Part shown: piece by piece, positions 9,518 to 18,856 of the stretch
How the letters are laid out: the number at the start of each line of letters is the position of its first letter
How positions within the stretch are numbered: position 1 is the stretch's first letter
NCBI GenBank assembly: GCA_023014485.1
Contig: JAJOZX010000194.1
Location: 1,713,501-1,777,500 of the forward strand
Direction of reading: 5' to 3'
DNA from: Bathynomus jamesi
Lineage: Eukaryota; Arthropoda; Malacostraca; Isopoda; Cirolanidae
DNA length: 64,000 nucleotides
Program-made: the position numbers and the translations under genes
Notes under the pieces: model-generated
Told to the model about the DNA's origin: nothing
The model's input: only the letters and a program-made list of their open reading frames with translations
Database searches by the model: none

Positions 9518-9692
9518 AGTGGAAGTATACAAAAATAAACATTATTTTCCATCTTACTGTAAGTTTTGTTTCATTTCAAAAAATAAAATTTTATTTTATG
9601 GTTTATTTTTGTTTATATTTTGAATTACATATATATGGGGCACCAAAATCTTTTAAGTGCTTAGGGCCTCTAAAGGTCTTAATCCGGCCCTG

Positions 9693-9892
9693 GGGTTTAG
9701 GGATAAGCCCCAGAGACTTCATGTGTTTGCTGATGCAAGCACACAAGCTTATGGGTGCTGTGCGTATCTTGTAAGTCCTACAGAAAGTCATCTAATTTAT
9801 GCAAAAGGGAAAGTTGCACCTCTCAAACCTACCCGAACCATACCTCAATTGGAACTATTGGCTGCTGCATTAGCCATTAAAACAGAATGGTG
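9693..9892 (+). pseudogene. BEL/Pao LTR-retrotransposon RNase H fragment
   Basis: From the first base after the hAT terminus the frame reads RLHVFADAS, CCAYLVSP, HLIYAKGKVAPLK and IPQLELLAAALA. This is the RNase H region of Pao/BEL polyproteins, with the catalytic Asp in FADAS and Glu in LELLAAA. Only about 65 codons survive. No integrase, protease or LTR is visible nearby. The fragment begins exactly at the hAT boundary, so its 5' part was lost in the event that joined them. Confidence 0.75.
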
Positions 9893-9988
9893 GACGGGAA
9901 ATTGACATCCCGAGCATATGAATTATGGTTTGTAGAAATAGAAAAATATGAATTTCTCCTATGATGCCGGACTTATGGGACACCCTTG
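9893..9988 (-). mobile_element. Isolated mariner-like terminus
   Basis: Read on the minus strand from 9988, the sequence is ACAAGGGTGTCCCATAAGTC followed by CGGCATCATAGG, resembling an outer end of a mariner-like element. No matching opposite end or transposase was found, and it abuts a different element on the right. Confidence 0.4.
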
Positions 9989-10513
9989 TATTGTTAACAT
10001 ACAGGAGTGATTTTTGTATTAGTTTACAGCGTACAATTGGAAGTTTTTATTTAATGAAAAACATGTTCAATGTGTGAACCACCGCATCCAAACCATTTGC
10101 AGTCGACGTTGAAAGTTGGCAAGTACTGTGCGCATGAGTGATTGTGCTGACAACAGATGAAATTTCCTCTTGCAGCTCACTAATTGTGAGAGGATTGTTT
10201 CTGTAAACATTATCTTTCAGATATCCCCATAAAAAATAATCACACGGGTTGAGATCCGGATAATATGGTGGCCAAGACCATCCACAGGCAAAACATTCAG
10301 GGAAGCGATTCCAGATGACGCGATCGTCAAAATATTCATTTAAGGCTACAACTTTACAAGAGTCGTTCGCTTAGCGCCTTAGGCTACTAGGCCTAAACGG
10401 TAACAAAACTTGCAGGTGTACGCTGTAAACTAATACAAAAATCATTCCTGTACGTTAACAATATTACGAAATATAAGCAATTTAAACTGTTGCGTCTTTT
10501 TTTAATGGCCCTG
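9989..10513 (-). mobile_element. Internally deleted mariner-like element with subterminal inverted repeats
   Basis: Inverted arms at 9989-10034 and 10418-10472 share TACAGGAATGATTTTTGTAT and neighbouring bases. The right end reads inward from 10513 as CAGGGCCATTAAAAAAAG and is flanked by TA. The left arm lacks the last 40 bp or so, so that end is truncated. The interior holds the 3' third of a transposase on the minus strand. Confidence 0.7.
10060..10355 (-). pseudogene. Mariner-like transposase C-terminal fragment
   Basis: An open frame without a start codon reads FDDRVIWNRFPECF, then WPPYYPDLNPCDYFLWGYLK with the third catalytic acidic residue (PDLNPCDYF), DNVYRNNPLTISELQEEI, and after a shift RTVLANFQRRLQMVWMRW. 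This is the last third of the DDE catalytic domain plus the C-terminal tail. The DNA-binding domain and first two catalytic residues are gone, so the copy is non-autonomous. Confidence 0.75.
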
Positions 10514-10818
10514 TATATATTATATATATATATATATCCCCGCAAGGGGGTTCTAAGCTCGTGCTCTTTGTGCTCGTTTGTACGTGCTTGTTCCTGGAGG
10601 TTTTACGTGCGCCCTCCCGGCCCTAGCACCCAAGGATGATGGGGCTCGACCCTGCAGTCCTTGTCATCCTTTGGTCTTTTTCCACTTCGACTGTCCCCTC
10701 CACCCTTTCTTTTTCCTCTGTCTTTCCTCTCACTTTTTTTTTGTTTTTCCGCCGAGATATGCCCTTTTAAATAGAGGCGAATCGGTTCTTCTCGAACTTC
10801 AAAAAAAAAATATATATA
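10514..10818. other. TA tract plus unclassified GC/pyrimidine-rich sequence
   Basis: A TATATA run (10514-10538) is followed by about 230 bp starting CCCCGCAAGGGGG that shifts to a long pyrimidine tract (CTTTTTCCTCTGTC and similar), ending in A10 and TATATA. The A-rich end suggests a retrotransposed fragment, but no tRNA boxes or protein homology are visible. Confidence 0.4.
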
Positions 10819-11792
10819 GTGGTGGCCATAAGTCACGCATCACCCCATCAAATTTAAAGAAAATTGTGTTAACGTAAAAGTAAAATACCAAAATTACTGT
10901 GAATGGTAGAAAAGATGTATTTAGAAACTACTAAAGCATACGAAACATACTAATGAATTGCCGTCAGTATTTGTACATTTACCCTTTTTTTTCAGCACTT
11001 CGGCGATATGTCGTGGCATGGAATTTACCAGTATTTCGCAATACTCCGGCGTAATTTCCCGCACCCACACCTTCTTTATGGCTTCTAGCAAATCATTCAT
11101 TGACGTAGGATTGTGACGGTTAACTTTTTCTTTGACGGTTCTTCAGCAGTTCTCTATCGGGTTTCAATTCGGGCGAGTTTCCCGGCCAAGGGCCGATCAG
11201 ATGAAAACCCGAATTTCGGAGCCAATCGGACACGGCTTTGGTGCGGTGACATGGCACTCTCTCTCGTTGGAAAAACGTTGTGTGGCGCATCTCCATAAAC
11301 AGCGGCAACTTCTCCCGCAGGATATTTAAGTCTTTCCAACAAGACGGAGCGCCATGTCACCGCACCAAAGCCATGTCTGATTGGCTTCGAAATTCGGGTT
11401 TTCAGCTGATGGGGCCTTGGGCGGGAAAACTCGCCCGATTTGAAACCCGATAGAGAACTGCTGGCGAACGGTCAAAAAAAAAAGTTAACCGTCACAATCC
11501 AACGTCATTGAATGATTTGCTTCAAGCCATTAAGAAGGTGTGGGTGCGGGAAATTACGCCGCAGTATTGCGAAATACTGGTAAATTCTATGCCACGACAT
11601 ATCGTCGAAGTGCTGGAAAAAAAAGGGTAAATGTACAAATACTGACCGCAATTCATTAGTATGTTTCGTATGCTTTAGTAGTTTCTAAATACATCTTTTC
11701 TACCATTTACAATAATTTTGGTATTTTAGTTTTACGTTAACACAATTTTCTTTAAATTTGATGGGGTGATGCGTGACTTATGGCCACCAGTG
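10819..11792. mobile_element. Tc1-type foldback transposon
   Basis: The ends read GTGGTGGCCATAAGTCACGC (left) and, inverted, the same on the right, with TA at the left border. Arms of about 435 bp (10819-11255 and 11350-11792) are near-identical reverse complements, leaving a 95-bp loop. Both arms contain the 3' third of a Tc1 transposase, facing inward-to-outward in opposite directions. The element therefore has two 3' ends and no 5' end: a foldback made by inverted duplication of one half. Confidence 0.85.
11329..11629 (+). pseudogene. Tc1 transposase 3' third (right arm of foldback)
   Basis: The plus frame reads SFQQDGAPCHRTKAMSDWLR and FQLMGPWAG, a Tc1-type catalytic segment with the second Asp in QDGAPCH. 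After a frameshift the remaining coding frame reads KKVWVREITPQYCEILVNSM, PRHIVEVLEKKG and stop. The left arm (11308-11020, minus strand) carries a second, inverted copy of the same region. There is no DNA-binding domain or first catalytic Asp in either arm. Confidence 0.75.
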
Positions 11793-11815
11793 TGTGTGTG
11801 TGTGTGTGTGTGTGT
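11793..11815. repeat. (GT)n microsatellite at LINE 3' end
   Basis: About 12 GT units. On the minus strand this is a (CA)n tail following the LINE family 1 3' UTR. Confidence 0.9.
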
Positions 11816-11847
11816 ACCTTGTTTGGGTTCCGTGCGTTGGTCTTTCT

Positions 11848-13600
11848 TCACACGAAGGCCAAGCTGGTGGCCCCGCCTCTAGTCCTGGCTTGGAGGAGAG
11901 AGTTGCTCTCTTGCGCTCTCCACCGTACATAGGCAGGTACACCCGGCTCATCTGGTACCGTCCTGAGCCAGGCATCCAGTCTTCTCTTGAAGACTTCAAC
12001 TTTGACCCCTGTAATGTTTCTGAGATCCTTTGGAAGCTGGTTGAAAATTCTTGGCCCCCTGACAACCAAGCTATTTTCCTTCAGAGTTGAAGAGGTCCCT
12101 TGTCGGGCCTTTAATTTGGGAACACTACACATTCTGCCTTTCCTATTTTCCAGCGTTGTCTGGATGGTAATTGGGTTTAGTTTGAGGTTTGGTACCAGTT
12201 TTTCGATCATTTTCCATATGTAGATTATGGTATACCTCCTCTTCTTTCCAGGGAATACAGATTTAGTTTACGTAGTCTTTCCCAATAGTTGAGTTCTTTG
12301 CAGCCATCAATCTTGGCTGTGAAATGTGTCTGCGTTTCTTCTAGTTTATTAATTTCTTTCTTTTTATATGGGGACGTCAAAACTGAGCCGTATTCAAGTT
12401 TTGGTATGATCAGTGTCCTCAGCAGGGGAATCATTACTGTCTTGTCCCCCCTTTTGAACGTTCTTAGTACCTGTCCCGCGACTCTCTTTGCTTTGTTATT
12501 GCTATCTGATTTTGTGTCTCGAATTTGGCATCATCGGTCATTATTACCCCCCAAGTCGACCGCTTTCGTGGTTTTCCGAATTTCTTGTCAATCTGGAGCA
12601 TAATATGCAGTCTTTTTAAGTTCCTCATTTCTACTATATCTCAAGAGCTGAAATTTCTGGGTATTAAATGTCATATTGTTGTCTTCTGACCATTTGTATA
12701 TTTTGTTTGTGTCACTCTCTAAGGCCTCTACTTCGTTTGCATAGCTGATTTTTCTGCTGATCTTTGTATCGTCCGCAAATAATGTTACTAAACCGTCGCT
12801 GTTTACTCCACTGTCTATGTCTGTTCGCATGATAATGAACAGGAGTGAGGCCAGCACTGTACCTTGTGGGACTGAGCTGCGTACTTCCGATTCTGATGAT
12901 GATACACCTTGAATTTTGACCACCTGTAGTCGTTTTCTGATGAAATTGTAGATCCATTTTCCCACTTTGCATGTTATTCCCATATGTTTCATTTTATGTG
13001 CTATTATACCATGATCGCATTTGTCGAAAGCTTTGGCAAAATCCATGTATATGACATCATAGTTTTCATTGCCTTCAAGTGCATCTAGGATATTGTTATA
13101 ATGCTCTGCAAGTTGTAATAGGCATGATCTTCCTGATCGGAATCCGTGTTGATTTTCGGTGAATCTCTCCAATGTCTCCAAGAAGTCATAGATTTTCTCT
13201 GACTATTCATCAAATATTTTGGCGAGGTGGGACGTCAATGACACTGGTCTACAGTTCTTTGCTTGAGATCTATCCCCGCCTTTATATATAGGGACGATGT
13301 TTGCTCTTTTCAAGATGCTCGGTATTTCCTCAGTGTCTAGGGATCTTCTCCATATCCAGTATAAGGGTGTAGCTAGTTCATTTTTCAGTTTTTAATTAAT
13401 AGTGCGTTCCATTTGTCCGGACCTGCATCTGAATGTGATTTCATTTGTCCTATAGCGCTCGCTACATCTTCTGGGGTAAAATCAAAGTCTGTTATACATT
13501 CTCCTTGCAATTTCAGGTATCGCTTTGTCACTTTTTGGGGTAGTGAAGACCGATTCATAATGGGCTCTCAATGTTTCAGATATTTCTTTTGGATCGTCTG
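11848..13600 (-). pseudogene. LINE family 1 ORF2, reverse transcriptase and C-terminal tail
   Basis: The polymerase core is readable at 13181-12588: NQHGFRSGRSCLLQL, VIYMDFAKAFDKCDH (RT motif with the first catalytic Asp), VRSSVPQGTVLASLLF, and LVTLFADDTKISRK with the catalytic FADD pair. Thumb and C-terminal segments continue in shifted frames at 12434-12225 (IIPKLEYGSVLTSPYK, CKELNYWERLRKLNLYSL) and 12210-11848 (MIEKLVPNLKLNPITIQ, STLKENSLVVRGPRIFNQ, LPKDLRNITGVKVEVFKRRL). The enzyme copies element RNA into DNA at the nicked target. Stops near 13200 and several frameshifts inactivate this copy. Confidence 0.85.
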
Positions 13601-13608
13601 TTAGTTCA

Positions 13609-14683
13609 TTACTTCCTTTCCTTAAGGTCTCGATAGTAGTGCGCGTTTTTGTTTTCCTTTTCGCATAGCTGTAGAAGTATTTTGGATTTTCCTTTATTGC
13701 TTCTATCGCCTTTTCCTCTTCCCTCTCTGTATGGCCCTTTATCAGTTTGTATTTCCCAATCGATTTTCTCCAGATTTTCTTGTATTACTTTCCAGGCATT
13801 GTCGTCTCCGCAATTAGCTAACTTCGTCACTACTCTCTTTCTTTTGCGGAACATTCTTCTCTTTTGCCTCTGTAGCCAGTTCCTCTTTCCTTTTGGCTGT
13901 GCTTTCGGAGCATATTTTTCCAAAATTATCAGCGTCTTTTCTTCCAAGGTTGTTAACATTTCCTGTTGTTTTAATAGTTGGAGTTATTTTTATATCCGCA
14001 ATCAAGTTCGTGTTATTTGTGAATACCAGATCTAGGCAGTTATTTTTCCTGGTATTTTCTGTTATCTCCTGTGTCAGCATAAACTCGTTTGTGAGAGCCA
14101 TCAGCTCTTTTGCTTGCTCCTGGTCCTCTCTTGTGACCCCCTTATCTTGCTGTATAAATATATTTCTACTCACCTTTTTGTATTTTATAAATGGGAAATT
14201 AAAATCGCCGCAGAGTATTATATTAGGGGATGGAGAGTTTACGGACTTTATTAGGGTTCTGATATCATCAATGGCATCCGAAAATTTTTCATTTGGAGAG
14301 TTTGGACGTTTATAGATGATTATCAGTACCACGTTTAATTTCTCTATTTTCACTGCAAGGGTTTCCACGAAACTGTCGGATTTACTTATTACCGTCTCTG
14401 TCATATGCCTCTCATGTATATAAATAGCACAGCCACCTTTACGTCTCATTGTTCTATCCGCTCTTAGTAAGTTGAATCCATCGATATGCAATTTTTTCTT
14501 ATCGATACAGTGTTCGCAGTTATCGCAGTTTCCTTGGCAGTCTTTAAGATACGTTTCTGTGAGGTATGCGATGTCCACCCTTGTTTCGTCCATAAAACCT
14601 TTCAGGTACGAAACTTTTAGTGAATTGGTTGGTTTTATTCCTTGAATATTTCCCAGGACAATGTTTGTTTTTTTATTTTGCAT
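13609..14683 (-). pseudogene. LINE family 1 ORF2, APE endonuclease and pre-RT region
   Basis: The frame from 14683 reads NIVLGNIQGIKPTNSLKVSY, then LTETYLKD (catalytic Glu), GGCAIYIHERH, VVLIIIYKRPNSP, NIILCGDFNFPFI (catalytic Asp/Asn) and NCLDLVFTNN. These are the ordered motifs of an apurinic-type endonuclease that nicks the insertion target. The final SDH motif region is missing: an internal deletion joins ITPTIKTTGNVNN directly to a downstream block. The basic pre-RT region follows in another frame (13959-13609; LEKYAPKAQPKGKRNWLQRQ, RRMFRKRKR). A related block in the 47-kb copy retains the lost stretch. Confidence 0.8.
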
Positions 14684-15184
14684 TGCCCCTTGTGCATTTT
14701 AAGTTCGTTGTCCTTTGATATCGCGTGTTTTGTAGCCTTGTGGTCCTCCGAGATGGATCTGTTCCCGCCTACCTGCTCTGGTAGCTTCTTGCCATGTAAC
14801 GGTCCGGCTCGAGGGTTCCCAGCTGTGTCAGCTGCATGTGCTGTATAAGACTTAGCAGCCGTATTGTGTCCGAGATGTTGAAAAAATTGTGTGTGCTGTG
14901 TTTTGTTTGCTAACTGGGTACATATTTTTTTTTCTCACATTTCTTCTGTTGTCATTTGAGACTTGTCCTTTGAACTTGTCGGGAGATAATGGTGGTAGCA
15001 TTTTCTCCGTACTGGCAGATTTCATATGTCGCGTAGGTTTTGCAAATGTCCGGATGGTAAAATTTGCATTTTCCACCAAATCTGCAGTGACCATTATTGT
15101 ATAAGTAGTTGCACATAGGAGGGTGTTCGTAAATACATTCTCCTCCCTTATATCTGCATATTCCTTCCACATAGTATTTACATA

Positions 15185-15670
15185 CCGTATTTGACGGCTT
15201 ACAAGACGCACCTTAATTTTGGAAAGGTTTACCTTTCCAAAATTAAGAAAAAACTTTTTGATGCACTTTATTGTTAATACAATGGATATGTAAAATTCAA
15301 TAAAAAGAAAACCCAAAAGCCAATAAAGAAAGATAATATGATTATTACTCTTATTATTTGTTATTAATCAACTTCAGATTCATTACTGACATTATCATCA
15401 TTATCCCCATCATCATCTTCACTTGTATCACTGTCACTCTCATACAATAAATGATCTTCAGGGCCATCCATTGCATTACTTATACCACATTTTTTAAAGG
15501 ACTTGACCACAATTTCAGTCCTAACATCATGCCATGACTTCAGCACCCATTCACACACTTGTGCTATTGATGTACGTACTGTATTGCCATTTTCGGCTTC
15601 TAAGACGCAGGGCGATTTTTTAAGGTATTTATAAGGAAAAAAAGTGCGTCTTATAAGCCGACAAATACGG
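15185..15670 (-). mobile_element. Pogo/Tigger-type deletion derivative nested in LINE ORF1
   Basis: The TIRs read CCGTATTTGACGGCTTACAA (from 15185) and, inverted from 15670, CCGTATTTGTCGGCTTATAA, with TA at both borders (15183-15184 and 15671-15672). Removing the element and one TA restores an uninterrupted CCCH-finger region of the LINE, so the insertion postdates the LINE. The interior keeps only the C-terminal coding end of a pogo-type transposase. Confidence 0.85.
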
Positions 15671-15687
15671 TATATTTCCTTCCCCAT
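15364..15687 (-). pseudogene. Pogo/Tigger transposase C-terminal remnant
   Basis: The frame reads FFPYKYLKKSPCVLEAENG, IAQVCEWVLKSWHDV, VVKSFKKCGISNAMDG, then an acidic tail (SDTSEDDDGDNDDNVSN). The WHDV...VKSFKKCGISNAMDG-type ending and acidic tail are characteristic of the C-terminus of DDE_1 (CENP-B/Tigger-like) transposases. The CENP-B DNA-binding region and catalytic DDD triad are deleted. The first Met (15687) lies outside the element in LINE sequence, so it is not the authentic start. Confidence 0.75.
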
Positions 15688-16250
15688 TTTTACTTGGGGC
15701 CTTTGTTTTTGGTGGTTTCAGTATGGTTACTTATTGTCTACTTGTTTTTTCCTATTGCTGCTAATGCCCTTTCTTTGAAAACTTTGGATTTGGTTTTGTA
15801 CCTCTGTTTCCTCTGTTGGTGCTTCTTTTATTTCTATTATTTCCTCTTTTGCAGTTTTCTTTTCCTGTTCGTTTTTCGCAGTTTCCTCTCGTACTATCTT
15901 CGTTCCTTCTATTTCTTTTCTCTGTTCACTATTCATAAGCTCCTCTTTTGCCTTTTCCTCATAGTCTCGTTCTGCTTTAAAAACTGTAGAGTTTATTTCG
16001 ATTATGCAGTTTTTGCAGAAGAACTTGATTCCGTTCACTTGTTTAGCGCCCGTTATAAGATTTCTTCGTCGCTCTATTTCAGGCATTGAAATTCGACTAA
16101 GGTCTGGCAAAGATCGCAGCGAATCGACTTTGATTCATCTGTTTCTTTTTTACAGTATCCACAGGGTTGTATGAACTGATTTACCATTGCCATGTTTCTA
16201 ATGGTATGTAAATGATTGTGATCGAAATATTAACTCAAAATGGTAATTTG

Positions 16251-17449
16251 TTAAGAGAGGTATTTGACTCTACTTTAGAAATGAGGGGGGAAAGTTGTTC
16301 CGTTTTTTCCGTTGGGTGGGGGATGGGGAAGGGGGGGATGTGCGATGTGGCACGTTGTAGGTTCTCATTGAATGGTGCCCTGGAGTGTACCGCGGGGGAT
16401 AACTGAGGGATATTGCCTTTCGATAGGCAGTTAGATTTCCTCCGAGAGAAAGCACACTGAATAGATTGTGTATATTAAGTTGCTTTAATCTTATTTACTT
16501 TATTTCAACAAACGCTGCTATTTCCCACTTAAAAAGGCATACGACTGTTTCACTGAATATTCACTCAAAAATTGGCACTACTTAAAAAGGATTAACTGCA
16601 GGATTTTTATTGTAATATCACTTTTATTCGGACTTTCCAACGAAACACGTGTAACAGTCACACTGGGCGGGAAAACACACACACACACACACACATTATT
16701 AATACCAAATCTCTTCAGTAACTGGTAGAACTTTTAATTATTATTACAAAATCAGCTACCTAAATTTAAAGCATATAAAGAATAGTATATAAAAAATGGG
16801 GAAAAATGAAATAGCAAAAAATGAAGCACTTAGCTCAATCACTTTAATTTATATACCTTCACCCCCCGCCCGCCCACCCACCCACTCCACCAAAAACAAC
16901 AAAAAAAACCGCCATTCAAAAGAGTCCATGCATCATAAACCATACAAGCCAAACATCCAAGCTCAGAACGAACCAACAACAGAACGCCTGAAACATATTC
17001 GATTTCGGCTCCCTTCTAACTAATCAGAACAATAACCCCAACTTCTGCCGCGCATGAAAATCCTTCCCCTTTTAAGCAATATTAAACTTTAAAAGAATCG
17101 AAAGGTCGGACAAACGCAATTTTTTTAAAGATATAATAAAACAGTCGGATCTTGCTTAACTTGAAAACATTTCTACAAAAGCCATTTGACCCCTACAGTA
17201 ATAATAATAATAATAACAATAATAATACTAATAATAATAAATAGAGAGAAAAAAAAAGAACATAAATAAAGGTATTAAAACAAGCCGCCCCATCTCCAAT
17301 CTCTATTTCGTATTCAAAATCGGCATCGATAAGACCTCGTTATGACCGACCAATAAACGGAACCAAGATGCGTACAGGCGATAAGTTATAATAATGAGAT
17401 CGTTAACAAGTTAATCCGCACGTTTGGATGACACGCGCGAGCAGTACGA

Positions 17450-17452
<3 letters not shown>
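16251..17452. other. No recognisable gene
   Basis: Contains a G-rich stretch (16285-16340), a (CA)10 tract (16677-16696), a C/A-rich stretch (16860-16910), and (TAA)n-like repeats (17200-17245). Open frames are short and of simple composition. Part of 16251-16450 could be LINE 5' UTR, but no second copy is available to test this. Confidence 0.5.

Positions 17453-17510
<58 letters not shown>
17453..17510. repeat. (AT)n microsatellite
   Basis: About 28 uninterrupted TA/AT units. Confidence 0.95.
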
Positions 17511-17513
<3 letters not shown>

Positions 17514-17788
17514 CGAAATATACATCGAAGAGAGAGCGGCTCTTACGACACGCTATTGCACATTAAAATGTGAAGGAACAATTCAGTGTTTTTGCTGATG
17601 CGTTAACGCATGAATTGTATAAATAACAAGAGAAAGAAGAGAGAAAATTTAAAAAGTATATTCAATATGGCGGCAACATTTATATTTTAATCGAATGTAG
17701 GAAGGAAGTTGCATTTAAGAAATACTCGAAACGGTACATGAATCTTAAAACCACCAAGCAAAAATATATATACACGTTAACCTCGTTG
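17511..17788. other. No recognisable gene
   Basis: AT-rich sequence with no open frame above 60 codons and no repeat structure. Confidence 0.4.
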
Positions 17789-18121
17789 CTGTTCCGCGCG
17801 TTAGTCTCTCTTCACACGAAGGTCAAGCTGGTGGCCCCGCCTCTAGGTCTGGCTTGGTGGAGGAGCGAGCTACGTTCTTGCGATCTCCACCGTACATAGC
17901 CAGGTACACCTGGCTCATCTGGTACCGTCCTGAGCGAGGCATCTAGTCTTCTCTTGAAGACTTAACTTTGACCCTTGTAACGTTTCTGAGGTCCTTTGGA
18001 AGCTGGTTAAAAAGTCTTGGCCCCCTGACAACAAAGCTAATTCCTTCAGTGTTGAGGAGGTCCCTTGTCGGGCCTTTAATTCGGGAACTCTACACATCCT
18101 GCCTTTCCTATTTTCCAGTGT

Positions 18122-18124
<3 letters not shown>
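17789..18124 (-). mobile_element. LINE family 1, 3'-end fragment
   Basis: A minus-strand 3' fragment that begins precisely at the long (TA)n tract at 18125. It reads CRVPELKARQGTSSTLKE and FLTSFQRTSETLQGSK (the C-terminal tail, frameshifted) and then the 3' UTR, ending CAACGAGGTTAACGTG followed by TATATA at 17763-17775. Both ends therefore lie in TA repeats. Confidence 0.85.

Positions 18125-18192
<68 letters not shown>
18125..18192. repeat. (TA)n microsatellite
   Basis: About 34 uninterrupted TA units, immediately upstream (in LINE orientation) of the truncated LINE copy. Confidence 0.95.
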
Positions 18193-18194
<2 letters not shown>

Positions 18195-18389
18195 CAATAA
18201 ACAAGGTGACTCAACCAATGCTTTGAAACTGCAAATAACCACAATAAGACACTCGAACTACAATTCAAATAGTGTTCCAACCTGGCACACGAGAAATGAA
18301 CAAGGGCAAGGGTAACTTTCATATTTAGTGTGCCAAGCTGAAACACTGGTGAACTGTGAATACTTGAGGCTTCAATAAATAAAAATCAT
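18193..18389. other. No recognisable gene
   Basis: Short unique-looking segment between microsatellites. Confidence 0.4.
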
Positions 18390-18425
18390 ATATATATATA
18401 TATACACACACACCACACACACACT
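18390..18425. repeat. (TA)n-(CA)n microsatellite
   Basis: Short TA run followed by CACACACCACACACACAC. Confidence 0.85.
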
Positions 18426-18433
18426 CGTATATG

Positions 18434-18583
18434 TATGATGCAAACCCATAAGCAAAAAGAAAAAGATTTCAAGGCCTTTTGTGTATTCAGAAGTACACCT
18501 CGTCAGGGAATGACGAGGTGTACTTTTGAATACACGAAAGGCCTTGGAATAATTTTTCTTTTTCCTTGTGGGTTTGCAGCATT
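18434..18583. repeat. Imperfect palindrome
   Basis: Arms 18434-18505 and 18511-18583 are reverse complements apart from a few mismatches, with a 5-nt loop (GGGAA). The inner stem includes AAGTACACCTCGTCA and its complement; the outer part includes GATGCAAACCC. It is flanked by CA and GT repeats and is probably a short MITE or hairpin element; no TIR family is recognised. Confidence 0.7.
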
Positions 18584-18596
18584 CATTCATTTCACA

Positions 18597-18808
18597 TATA
18601 TATACACATGTGCGTGTGTGTGTGTATACATATATATGTATATATATACGATGTATACATATATGTGTGTATGTATACATACATATGTGTGTGTATGTAT
18701 ACATACATGTGTGTATGTGTGTATACATACATGTGTGTATGTATGTATGTATACATACATGTGTGTATGTATGTATGTATGTATACATACATGTGTGTGT
18801 GTATGTAC

Positions 18809-18854
<46 letters not shown>

Positions 18855-18856
18855 AA
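18597..18856. repeat. Compound (GTAT)n/(GT)n/(TACA)n array
   Basis: A hierarchical array in which a unit close to GTATACATACATGTGTGTAT recurs at least five times, with the number of GTAT quartets increasing toward the right end. It starts and ends in TA/CA runs. All overlapping open frames are translations of the repeat. Confidence 0.9.

Larger units (their letters stand above)
5655..9692 (+). mobile_element. hAT transposon (ZMYM1/TTF-finger type), near-complete
   Basis: A 4.04-kb element. The left end CAGGGCCGGGATATCATTAA and the right end, read inward from 9692 as CAGGGCCGGATTAAGACC, form imperfect TIRs. Both are followed inward by GCACC-containing sequence and a shared GTGCTTAGGGC block. 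The transposase is encoded on the plus strand at 6835-9517. The 8 bp outside the two ends do not match (TCGATAGT versus GGGTTTAG), so no hAT target duplication is seen. The flanks belong to different elements (mariner and BEL/Pao). Confidence 0.85.
14690..16193 (-). pseudogene. LINE family 1 ORF1 (PHD-like finger + CCCH fingers)
   Basis: The ATG at 16193 opens MAMVNQFIQPCGYCKKETDE, then IRCDLCQTLVEFQCL. After a one-base shift at about 16080 it continues IERRRNLITG ... IKFFCKNC, giving the C-x2-C ... C-x2-C ... C-x2-C spacing of a PHD-like finger. A charged Glu/Lys-rich stretch (15990-15730) follows. Past the pogo insertion, CKYYVEGICRYKGGECIYEH, CNYLYNNGHCRFGGKCKFYH and CKTYATYEICQYGE are tandem CCCH fingers, expected to bind the element RNA. 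A frameshift near 15000 precedes a linker (KSYTAHAADTAG). In LINEs this region acts as the RNA-chaperone ORF1 protein; that role is inferred. Confidence 0.75.
11816..16250 (-). mobile_element. LINE family 1, longest copy (PHD/CCCH-APE-RT)
   Basis: A minus-strand non-LTR retrotransposon of about 3.9 kb plus a 0.49-kb nested pogo element. In transcription order it has a PHD-like finger (start 16193), an acidic/basic coiled-coil-like stretch, CCCH zinc fingers (15170-14990), an APE endonuclease (14683-13990), reverse transcriptase (about 13600-12590), and a C-terminal tail ending near 11850 with a 3' UTR and a (CA)n tail. The clade is jockey/CR1-like by its APE and FADDT reverse transcriptase. 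Several stops and frameshifts make it inactive. The 5' boundary is set only approximately, about 60 bp above the first ATG. Confidence 0.85.

Noticed and set aside
13413..14035. Phe/Ser-rich plus-strand frames opposite the LINE
   Set aside because: These are antisense shadows of the LINE ORF2 coding sequence on the minus strand.
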